From Euglena gracilis (lineage: Eukaryota > Euglenida > Euglenophyceae > Euglenales): a stretch of DNA of 64,000 bases. The translations under genes and the position numbers were made by a program. Location of the stretch: positions 60,543,564 through 60,607,563 of the forward strand of contig CP154955.1 in assembly GCA_039621445.1 (NCBI GenBank). The letters run 5' to 3'. Positions 10,731 to 22,988 of this stretch are shown piece after piece. The notes under the pieces were generated by a model. That model saw only the letters and a list, made by a program, of their open reading frames with translations, was not told the origin of the DNA and searched no databases. How positions within the stretch are numbered: position 1 is the stretch's first letter; the number at the start of each line of letters is the position of its first letter.

Positions 10731-13700
10731 GTGAATGGGGATGGGTGGGGTTGGGTTGGGTTGGGTGTGTGTCATTTCCCTGGCAGATTGGCTCTTTTTT
10801 GATGTGGCAGATCACCGCTATCCTGAAGATTTAACGTCCCTGATAGTATGCCAGATTGCCACAAATTTTTTTTAGAAAAATGACTCGATGATTTCCTCAT
10901 AGAAAGAATGGGGAGGTTTTGTTCCCTGACAAAAAAAGTCCACAGCGGGTCACTGTCCCCCCATCAATACCAAAGCCCCCAAGTTTCCTATTATATCTTA
11001 TTCCAACGCATCAAGCCACATATGTGTGAAACTCGAAGGGCAAGTGGACTGAGGGAATCCATCACAATGATACCATTATATATCATTGTGATATATAATG
11101 TATGGTATCATTATATATCATATATCATATATATATATATATATATCATTACAAAGATATCATTGCAAAAAGCTATTCATGAGACATAGAGATCACGTTG
11201 AGCCCCCCCCCCCATTGGGATTGCCACTGCGGACAGCGGGTGGGAGGTGGGTCAGTTCGGAATGGAGAGGACCCCCCCCGAATGCAAAACCCCAAAATTG
11301 GAGATTTGCCTTTTCGGAACACCTTTGTACGACGACTGTTCGGACCGTGACTTTTGTCATTTTAGTGCTGGTTGGGCAGGGGGAGGGGGTGGGCAACCGA
11401 CGCCGGGCTTCAACAGCCGTACCCCTGGATGGACTGGGCAACGGTCGCGGTGCAACCGGCCGCCGTGGGGCCCGCGATGGGGCTGGCGGGGGCGGCAGTG
11501 CCACGGGACTGCCGGCGCGGTGGCGCCGCCAGTGAGCGTGGCTGCCCCCCCCTCCCCAGGGCGGTACGGGTATCCCCGCAACCCTATGGGTGGTGTGGGA
11601 AGGTTGACCCCCCACCCCCATCCTGGTGGGTGGTGCGACCCCCCCACCAGGCATTCCCGTATTTCCGGGGCGCCGATTTTTAGGTCAAAATTTTCCTTCG
11701 TCGCTTTCTTTGAAGGTTGCCATGGTGGGGGGTTAACCCAACCCCCCCCCCACTATGCAGGTGGCCCCCCCACCATCCCGTACAGCCCTGCCCCTCCCCC
11801 CCCTCCTTCTTTATTCCCCAAGGCTCTTCTGGGCTTTCTATTTCAAAATTTTCTGAGTTTTTCTGATTGCAATCCATACTCAAGTTGCAGGATGTGCAGT
11901 GCTTGTGATGCATTATTTATGGCATAACAAGTTTTTGGGACAAGGTTTGTTAATGCACATGAGTTTCCGAATTTTTGAATATTTCCTGTTGTGATTTTGT
12001 TCTGCTCAAAACGCTCCCCCCCAAGATTTTCACTGCCGGGGCATGTGAAGTCCATCACAGGTCTAGAGCGGTGGTATTGCTTTTGAAGGCGGCAAACGGG
12101 CCCAGGCAAACCGTGGCGCAAAAGGTCAATTCCGAAGAAACCCAATGTCACTTTTGGAGCCGTTTCTTCTTTGTTTCTTTTGCCTTTTTTAGTCGATGTT
12201 TATCAGTGCCACATCTGGGGATGGTGCCAGTATTAACCCCCCCCCCCACCAATTGGACGCCCCCCAAGGGCTACTATTCAGTCGCATGCAAAGAATCCGA
12301 GGGAGGTTTCTCTATTGGGCACCCCTGTTGTCCATTGGCCAAAGAGCGGCTTGGCCAAAGAGCGGCTGGGGCCAGTCCAGGGATCGAACGGGGTTGAAGA
12401 GAAAAGAAAGCTGGATCCGTGACTTCGTGATGTTATGGGTGGATGGCCAATGGTCCAGGGTGCCAGATATCAATTTCCCCCCAAATTTCACCCATTTCCC
12501 CCAGATATTGCAATTTCCCCTCCACTTTTTTTTTGCCGATTTCTGTCAAATGTGCTGGCCAGGGGGGGCAATTTGGATTTTTGGCGGGATACCCGGGGGC
12601 TTCCAGTAATTTAAACCCACCAATGTATGTCGACGTGTATATGTCCGTGCATTATCGACATGTGCATTATCCACATGTGTTATTATACCTGATAATGATG
12701 TTAATGTTAATAATTTAATTAATACATTTTATAGGGAAGCCCCAAGAATGCTCAGATTCGGCCCAGCCTCGTCCCCAGCCCCTGACCGCCTCCCCTCCCT
12801 GCCCGATGCCTTGCCCCACCCTCCTGACCCTGCAATCCGCATTGCCCAGGCCCTTGGCTGGGGCCGGGCTCCGCTGCAATGAGGATGCCGACACATGGTG
12901 TGCGGCGCACCGTGCATCCCGTGCACCCAGTGGATCTTTTAGGGAATTTATTTTATTTTTTTAAAAAAAATCGAAAAATGAATGCGAATCGCAAAAATTG
13001 AGAAAATCGAAGTTCATTTTTTGTATTATGAAGTCAAATATCATCGAAAGACGCACGGTGTGGACAGTGTGCGCGGGGTGCGTGGTGTGAGGCATGGGGT
13101 GCATGGTTTGCCGCACCCCGTGTGTCGGCATCCTGAACGACCCAACCCATTTCGCTGGCCATCCGCTCACCCTCAGCCCCACCCCGGCAGGCTCCCTTCC
13201 CTCGTTCCTTTGGTGCTGCAGCCCCTGGCTGGCCATCTGGCACAGAAACGTATGAACACAAACACACCCTTCCTGCGCGCCACCAAGCTGTGCTCTTGGG
13301 ATCAGTCCTACAAAGAACCTACGAGTCGCATTGTGCTTTTTTGAGGGGGGTCTCTTATCCTTTTGTGGATCAGAGCTTACCACTGGGGAAAAGGGCCCCT
13401 CCCCCCCCCGCCCCTGGGTAGACCATGAAAACCGCAGATTATCACCATGACCCCGGCTCGGATCCTGGAATTATTTTTTTCAGTAGTGAGCGACTGGATT
13501 TCTAGTTTCCGAATCACCTCCGTTTGACCCCAACTCCCCGCCACGCCCCATTTATTCAACTGCGAAGGGGTCCAAACTGGGGAGGATTGACCCACCCCCC
13601 CTCCGACCAAGCACCTGTAGCTAAAATGGCTAAAATGACCTAAAATGGCCTAAAATGGCCTAAAGTTGTCTAAAATGACTTTTTGACCCCTTAAAACCCA

Positions 13701-16700
13701 CGTTCTTTCCCATCCACAGCGTGCAGTCTGCTGTCCACTGCTGCCGCCCCATGACGCTGTCCGTCCCCTACCTGGGCTTCACGGTGGCGCCGAAGAAGGT
13801 CAACAGCCGCAAGGTGCTGGAGGTTAAGGTGTGCGCAGCCATCTGCCAACGCACTGTGTGTTTTGCATTGCTCTTTGGCGGCCTGACTCGCACTTAAGCT
13901 TTTGATTTTTGTATTGCGCCCAGGCGCAGTGTTGCAACCTTTTTGAAACACGGCGGTGAAACCCACCCTTTTGACCCTTTGGTCCCACGGAGACCCTCTG
14001 CGGTGGGACCTGCGTCTTTGCCGATGTTGGGACCCAGGGAACAGGCCGAAGATTGGCGTTTTTCGGCCTGTGTACCATTTTAAAAAAGGTTCAAACCCTC
14101 GGCGTGAATTTTCCCAAAAAAGTGCCAACACCCCCATTGCGAGCCCCCCGTTTTTTGAGACCCCGACTTTGTTCCTCAAATGGTGTTCTACAGGCTGGGT
14201 GAAATTTGGGCTTTTCTGTTCATGTTCTGTGGGATGTGCCTGAAGGGTTGCCTGCTGAGTCGTCCAGAGGGTGGACCACACACACGCTATGAAAAAGCTG
14301 GAAAAGCATTGTGTGGGGAACCACCCATGGGTAAGCCCAGGGTCTTGTCCCCATGTCTGGTGAGCAACTCCAGCCCTCACACTGCTGGGCATAGAACACA
14401 ATGGTTATGGACATTACACACATGCATAGCAAAAAAAATTATTCATTGCGCGATTCCTTACCATTATGCATGCGTGCAAAGTGGGTAATGGAAGCCACTG
14501 AGCTTATGGGAGTCCCTCTGATGTGCTACGGTGCATAGGTGGGCCTCTTGGCCGATGCTGGGCTTGGTGAGGGAGTGCATTGCGCAATTGCCCACACAAA
14601 ACAAATGTGAAGTGCAAACGCAAGGCCAATGTGTAATGTGAATAAACAAGCATTATGTAGGCATGTCCATTGCACTTGCACAATCCATTTCCTCACCAAG
14701 CCCAACATCGGCCATGTGGAGAGGCCCCCTTACACACCGTAGCACATCAGAGGGACTTCCATAAGCTCAGTGGTTTCCATTACCCATTGCAGACATGCGC
14801 AATGGTTATGCATTACGCACAGGCGCAATGCATAATTACTGCACATGAGCGCAATGAGCATTCAAAGAGCAGGTGATTATGCATGCGCGTTGTGGGAGGA
14901 GGTGGCCCCTTGAGGAGAATGACGAAGGGGGTTTGAGCACCATTGTGTCCAAAAGCTGGGTTGGTGATTTTGAAGCACTCAGGTGCCGGGGAGGGAGGGG
15001 CCGTTCCAATGAGATGAATCATGGATGGCAGGCTGTGGGGCCACAGTGACACTGAACTCAGTGCTGGGAGTTGGGGTTTTTGGGATGATGATGATGATGA
15101 TGATGACAGGATGATCTGTTTTGGCCGAACCGTGTCCTCCTTCTTCCTGGTGTGATGTGGTTGTCTGGTGGGTTGCAAACCACCGAAAAAGGTGTGCCAG
15201 TACGTCCGCCTCTCTCCAGGCGTTGTTGATGGACCTTTTCGGTTTCTCATCTCAAGTCGCTCTTCCCCAAACTTGGATTCTTCAAATCGTGGGGGAGAGA
15301 ATGGGGTGACAAGCTTTTAAAATATTTGGGGTGCCCAAAAGTGTTTCCTCGGATTTCATTCTTAGGGTTTATCTGTACCTGTTCTTTTTCAAACACCAAT
15401 TTTCTGAGTTTCAATCGGTGGTCAAAAAGTCGGGCCCCTCAGGCATGCTGAACTGCGAACCAAGTGGAAGAAACCTCCGACAATGGCATTGGGCTCACAA
15501 CACATTGGATGGCTTCCCTCTGCCTTAGCTCTGTCTGCGGTGTTGAGATGCTTCTAGGTCACAGTGATATAATAAGAAGTTAAAAATTGAAAATCATTGC
15601 ACATCTGTGCAATGGTCACATTTATGTAGAATGAAAATTTAGGAGCTCCGTTGCGCAAGGGACATACAATTTTGAATTTTAGAATAGCGTGGCTGTTGTG
15701 CAGATGTGCAGTATAACAGCTCGAAACTCATCTCACGGGTTTCGCAGGGAGAGAACGGCTCTGGTAGAGTATGAACACGGAGAGGAGCACACTGCAGGAC
15801 AGGTGGATAGAAGCTTTCTCGGTCATGCTGTATTGAAATTGGGTAAACATCGCACATCTGTCACGCTATTTTAAAGGTTAAAAATTGCATGTCCATTGCA
15901 CAAATGCACAATGGAACTTAATTTTGACTCTCCATAAGTGTGCCCATTGCGCAGATGTGCGATGAACAAGCATTCTAGCATGTACGTTGTGCAACTATTG
16001 TGCAAGTGCGCAATGATCACCCACATTTAGAATCACAAAAAAATTAAAATATTGCGCAAATGCGCAATGTGTTCATTTTTTTTGTACTGAAAAAATTGGT
16101 GCGCTATTGTGCAACTGCGCAATGGACCCCTCATTTATTATCCAGCACTTTGGGTTCCTGCACACTGGGCCTTGGGAGACCTGGCAGACCGTAAACGTTC
16201 CAAGCCCCTCCCCCTCCTCTGCGGGACAAAAAAAAACTTCCGGCGCTTCGCGCTGGGGGTGTGTTTTAGGATTTTCTTGGGACTGAACATGAAATTTTGC
16301 ACTCAACGGCAAGAATTTCCGGCTACCGAAAACTGGAGGTGGGAGGGGGATCCCCCACCCCCCCCCCCAGTTTTGGAAGGGGTCCCCCCCCCTCCTCCGA
16401 GATTCCCATACAAGCCTGCTCCCCCCTCTCCCCTCCGCCCCCTCACTCAACCTCTCACTGGCAGACCCCCCCAAACTAAATAAATTGGGGGGGGGGAGGC
16501 CACTTGGGGCCACTCGGCCCAGCTTGGACAGGCGCAAAAGATTTGGCCCTGGGGGTGCAGGGACAGACCACTTCAGGCTGTCCTGGACAGCAGGCTTCGG
16601 TGTTGGAATGCACAACTTTTTTGGGGCATTGCGCGTCGGCGCAGTTTCCCAGTCAGTTTCAAAGCTAAAGTGCGAGTTAGGCCCCCCAAGTTGCCTCAGG

Positions 16701-19700
16701 TGGACTTTCAGACTCGGGGGGTGTTTGGGCCAAGCCACTCCCCCCAACCCCTGAGCAGCCTGCTCTATCCCTCCCCAGTGCTCAATGAATTGCTGTTTGG
16801 GCTTCATGAGCATGTGTTGGTCAGCCCATGCAATTCTTTCAGCCTGGTTCTCAAACATTTCACCATGAATTTAGTGGGCAACTGCATCTCTGGATTCGGT
16901 GGTTTTGCTTTGGGTGCACAGCCCTTCAACACCCCTCCCCTCAGGGGAATCCAGCCAAAACCTCATCCAAGGCTTTATTTTGTTTGCGGGATTGTCCCCT
17001 TACAGTCAGATTTACAACCTGTCAACCCCTTGTGAAGCCATAAGAAGCCCAAAGGAAAATTTCCGGCGCTTTGAGCCAGAATTCACTCTGGGATCCCGGG
17101 GAGGGAAGCAGGGCGATTCAACAGCAAAAAAAAAATCACCACCCCAGCACATTCTAGAGAAAGTCCACGAGAAAATGCTCCAAAATTACCTGTTTTGGCA
17201 AAACAGGTCGATTTTGGGGGATAATTTTTCCTTGAATCCTTGAAAAGGCGACTTCTTGCATCCTTGGATCATCGCCCATCCGCCCAAAACATCAAGAAAT
17301 GTGTTTTCGCCCCCCCTTTTTTTATTATTTTTGACCCGTTTGAGCCCCGCATTCTTGTTTAAACCACAAAAAATATACCCCCCTCGAAATATCTCTTCTG
17401 GACCAGACATTGCTGACTGCTGTTGCATAAACGTACACGCACATATGTACATACAGTCCAGACAAAAATGACAGGGAAAAATGACAGGGAAAGAAAATTA
17501 CGAGGGAAATTTTTTCGATTTTGGTGATAATGGTGATATTTTTTCCCTCTTGGACAAGAAGAGCAATTCAAAGTGTCCACCCTGAACGTGGCCCCTCCAA
17601 GAGGCATAGACAGGGCACGCGGGAGAAAATGACAGGAAAAAACTATGGGAATAATTGGGTGTTTCCCCATCATTTTGTTTCCTGTCATTTTTGTGTGGAT
17701 TGCACACACACACACACACACACACACACCCACACCCACACACACGCGCGCGCGCACAACCATCCCTCTGGTGAGATTACTGGTCAGAGGATGCAGGTTG
17801 GGAGGGGGTCACATGACCAGTCAAAGGGAAGGCAAATCAGCTAGAGATGCTCAAGTGAGGCACACTGACTTGCCTGCGCCTGCCGGCTGACCCCCACCCC
17901 CCTCGCTTCTGCGACAGAGTCTGGACGCCGCCGGCCCGGGCGCGTCGTGTGGGCTGCAGGAGGGGGATGAGCTGGTGGCCAGGCCGGCCCCCCGGTGCCC
18001 TTCAAAAAAAAGCCGCGGAACAGAGGCTTGCGGAAGTGGTATATCGACAGCTGCCAGCCCTTGTATTGGGGAGGTGGAAAGCCAAGCCGGGGACACCCCA
18101 TCCAGGCATCCAGGGGGGGGGTCCAACCAGCCCAAAATTTCCAGTCTCTGAGCTGGACCTCCCCCCCCCCGTGGGTCGCTTAGCGACGCCCTGACTGTGC
18201 CCCACAGAAGGGGAAAATATGCACCGTGCGTTTTGGAAGTGGTTTTTTTTTGCAGTGCTTTGCAGTGCATTTTTGTGTGTTTGTTTTCTAATGAATCAGC
18301 GTCAGTTTTTTGGGGGAAAGAAATGCAGTTTTTCTGGGGTCGCTACATCGGAATTTCTCACACTCACAGGGAGTTTTCCAGGTGGCCCATGTGCAGGGCT
18401 GCAGAGGGATTCCTGAAACCCAATGGGGAGTCCACCACCCCCCACCTGGTGGGTGGTGGATCCGATTTGCAGGTCAAATTTTACCTTCAGCGCCTTTGGT
18501 GCTGAGGGAATTTTCCCCTGAGGGACTCCTTTGAGGAGCGGCCTCGAGCAAAAGAAAGTCCCTTCCCATACAGGGCTGTATGGGAAGGCCTGGTACGGGG
18601 GCAGGGGCCCGCCAGGTTATGTGGGGGGCTTTGAGGGCCGGCCAACTGCCAAGAAGTGCGGCCCATCTCGACACTCCATGTGGAGGTGGCCCTCGAACGG
18701 GCCTGCGCGGGGCGTTCGGGGAGACACGCACCCCGTCCATGGGGAATTTCAAGAAGGCGTACAAGGCACAGGCCGTCCCATTCCACAGCGTCCAGGTGTG
18801 TAGCCAGTGGTCGCAAGACTCAGTCAAGGAATTACTCATCAAGTATGCATAAGCACGCGCGTTTGTAGATGTATGAATGTACGCATGTTCATGCATACGT
18901 TGGATGTACACGTGTATGCATGTACATGCATGAACATGTACATTCCATTTTTAAAGCGAGAAATATTGTCTAAGTTGCAAAGTATGTGATGATAGGATTC
19001 CCCTTTCTTGTAATTATCGAACATAAACTATTTGAACTTAAATCGCATCCTCCCCCGTGGGTGCTTGCCCCCCCCCCCCAGGCAAGCACCCTCCTCCTTT
19101 CATGCAAAATTGGCTCCCCTCAAGTTGGCCTTTGGCCTTAACTTCCAACCTTGGCCCCCCAGCTTTTGGCCTTTTTGGCCTATTTGAGCACGGTCTACCA
19201 AAATTCTCGACGTGCAAATTTGGCCCCATAGGGTTGAACCCCAAGCTTTAATTTCGATTGTGGCCCCTCGGGGGGGAGTGTACATAGAAAAATTGTAAGA
19301 ATCATATTTTTTGATACACCTGGACCACAAGATTGCATGAAAAGATTCCGTAAAATTTGCATGTCCATGTCTCATTTTTTTGTGTTTTTTTTTGAGGATT
19401 CAGAGGAACACGAACCCCCCAAAGAGAATTCAAAAAAAAGGCTTCAGCGCAAACAGGCTCAAAAAAGGTCAAGGACCACCTTTCTTGGCGACATGCTGAT
19501 TTGAAGCATTTTTGGTGAGGAGCCATCTTGTTCCCATTTACAGGGGGGCAGCACAGCCGTCTATGGTGACAAGGAAGATGTGTGTGTGTGTGTGTGTGTG
19601 CCTTTGTCTGTGTCTGTAATGTGTGCATGTGTGTGTGTGTGTGTGGTTTGTGGTGTGTCTCTGTTTGTCTCTCTCTGTGTGTGCAGGCATTATTTTTTTT

Positions 19701-22700
19701 AAGGCGAGATTTCTCAAAAAATTTTAAGGCATTTTTTAAGGTTTTTTAAGGTTTTTTAAGGTTTTTTGAGGAATTTTAAAAAATTTTAAGGTTTTTTAAG
19801 GCATTTTTTCCTCAGGTGAAATCTCAGACCCCGAAGATGGCCTGATGGCTTCAGATTCCTGTGGCTTTGGAACGCCCAAGGAAGAAGCCTCGGGCGAAGC
19901 ATGGGATCAGGGCGGTGCATGAGGGACAGTTATTGCCATTTTAGGCATTTTAGGAATTTTAGGCCATTCTGGGCATTTTAGGAATTTTAGGCCATTTTTG
20001 CTATGGGTTCCTGCATGCCATGCAGCTGGCTATGGGTTCCTATGCTATGGGTTCCTGCATGCCATGCAGCTGGCTATGGGTTCCTATGCTATGGGTTCCT
20101 GCACATGGGTCCCAAAACGGGTCAAAAAAACACCCGGCGCCGAAGACGCCAGAAAAATTATTTCGGGTCCAAAACTGCCCTGGAAGGGCAGTCCTTAAGG
20201 GGCAGTTAACTAAAAAAAAAAAATCCCGTCCCTGATGGACCGCCGTGACCCGTGCACCCACACCGGATAGCCTCATGAACACTGACAAAATAATCCAACT
20301 TTTTCATGTGAGCAATACCAAACGCGTGCCCATACAGTGTGCCGCCATACACATTGCTCAAAACCTTGTTGCATGGGATACAGAGTGGGTCACCTCGAAA
20401 CTCGAAAGTCGAAACCATCCATTTTTTTTCATTGCAATTACTTTAAATTTCTGACCCTATTCAGGACATTTGCTTGCCTGTTGGGGAAATTTTGGGGCTT
20501 GACCATAGGTGCTTGCCAAGGTTGACTGCTTGCTTGTTTTTTTAAAAAAAACTTTTTTTTAAAAAACGAGTTTTTTATAAATAATTTTTTTTAAAAAGAA
20601 AACAACTTTTTTAAAAATATGTGTTTTTTAAAAAAAAAACGCTACAAAAAAAGTCTGGAAAAACTTAAAAACGTCACTTTTTGAAGACAAAAAATTACTT
20701 TAGAACTTTTTCCTCAAAAAACGGCCATTAAACTCCCTCAAACCCCCATTTTTCATTTTTCACATCTTCCAAAAAATCAACATTTTCTCAAAATTTTGAA
20801 TTTGAGAGGTTTTTGAAGCAAGAAAAATGCCATTGAAAATCCAACAAATTTGACAGAGGAAGAGTGTCAGTAAAATTTGACTGTGCCAAAATTTGGTCCA
20901 CCTTTTTTGACCTTCGTTATTTTCCACCCCCCCCCCTCCTAAAACTACCAAATTTAACCCTGAAATCTTTGAGGTTTTTTTTTGTCAAAATCAACATTTC
21001 TCAAAATTTTAACTTTGAGAGATTTTGGAAGCAAAAAAAATGCCACTGAAAATCCAAAAATTTCCAAGGGAAAAAATGTCAGTAAAATTTGACTGTTCCA
21101 AAATTTGGTCCCATTTTTTTGACCTCCATTTTTTGACCCCCCCTCCTAAAAACTAACCACTTTCATCCCTAAAATTTTGGTGATTTTTTTGGGGGGAAAT
21201 GTAATTTTCCATCAAAAAACCAACCATGCATTTTGGGTTCATTTTTCAACGTAATTTTCAAGAAAATTTCCCCTGCCAAAATCCCCTTTGGATTCTTTGA
21301 ATCCTTAATTTTTGGTTGAAGTGTATGGGGACAGGTTTTTTTTTTGCCTAAGGACCGCCCTGGCACGGGTTGCCGCATTGCGGGTCTGCAAATCCGCGAT
21401 TGCGGTTCGGATATCCACTGTGTCGTTTTGCCACTGTTGTTGCAAATCCTCAATCCTACTTTGCAATATTCGAGATTTTGGGTGTGAAAGCATGCAAATT
21501 CAGCAGGAATTTCTCCACAATGGCAAGGTTTCTGATCCAAACGAGAAAGTCTTTCTTCCAACTGCTGCACATAAGTGCGACCAAAACTTTCGCGTGCTTG
21601 GGCAAAAAAAAGTGGGAAAAATTCGCGGAATCACCACTCAATTGGAGAACGCACTGTTTCGCTGCTTGAAATGCCGTGGCAAGTGTGGGAAACTGCTCCA
21701 GCGTAGTAAATTGTCCCAAATCGGGATTTTTTTTGCTGTTCATGCAACTTTTGCTGCAATTGCACTTTTGAGCAATTTGGGTTGACTCCTCTAAGAATGT
21801 CTCAAGTAATTCAAATCAAGAAAGATGTGGTTGCAAGTTTTGCTTATTCTGCCGTGTGTCACAGCTTTTGGTGAACCGAGGCCAACCGAACTATGCCAGA
21901 AACCTTGGCAAGCAATCCGGTTTTCATATTGTTTGTTCACAACCGCTTCTGCATTGACTGGCTTTATGCGGGGTTTCAGACATGCCATTATTTGTTTGGT
22001 GCAAGAAAAAAAATTCCCAGGGAAAATTTTTAAGGTTTTTTAAGGCCATCACGGGGAAGAAAAACTTCCCCAGGGTGATTTTTTTAAGGTTTTTTAAGGT
22101 TTTTTATTGTATTTTGGCAAAAAAAATTTAAGGTTTTTTAAGGTTTTTTAAGGCGCCTTAAAAAATAATAATGCCTGTGTGTGTGTGTGTGTGCACAAGT
22201 GTGTGTGTGCTCCTGGATGCGAGCATACACCGTGTGCTTGTGCGCATCAGGTCCAAGTGCAACGCAGCGACCCAACCACCGGGACATCCGTCAAGAAGTC
22301 GTTCCAAATGACCAGGCTTCCCTCCTTTGGTTGCTTTTCTGTATCACTCCCCAGTCCTGTATGGCTTTTCAGAAAGATCAACATGGCCAACCAATGGAAA
22401 AAAATACCAGTTGTCAACTTTCAAATATGAAAAGCAGGCAGTTCAAATGTAGGCGATAGATTCCTGGGCAAGGTGGCAACCAGGCATTTGCTTAAGGGAT
22501 TGCAGTACCCCCGGGGGGGGGGGGGGCTGGACTGCAGCTCGTCCAAATTTGGCTAGTGGGATTTCTAGCAGGGCTAGCTAGTGGAAATTTTTTTCCAGTG
22601 ACCAGCGCTTTGTGCCGAAATTTTTTTGGGACCCCCCAAAATGGCCAAAAATGCCCGTTTTTGGCCATTTTTTTGGGAATTTTTCGGAACAAAATCAGCC

Positions 22701-22954
22701 AAAAACCTATTAAAAACCTCATTTTTCCAGTTCGGGGGACCCCCGGACCCCCCCTCCCGGGGTCTAGCTAGTCCATTTTTTTCCAGTGTCTAGCCGATTG
22801 GCTAGCCAGTCCCCCCCCCCCCCCCGGGTCCTTAAGCAAATGCCTGGTGGCAATCTCTGGGGGGGGGGCAGGATATTTTCAGCCTTCCCACCCTGGTCCT
22901 AAGGCACCCATCCACACCATAACGATGTCATTATTTTTATTAAAATGCAATATG

Positions 22955-22988
<34 letters not shown>

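Noticed and set aside
15590-16130. CRISPR-like array of palindromic repeats
   Set aside because: Repeats vary in sequence and spacing, spacers are unequal, there are no cas genes, and the DNA is eukaryotic.
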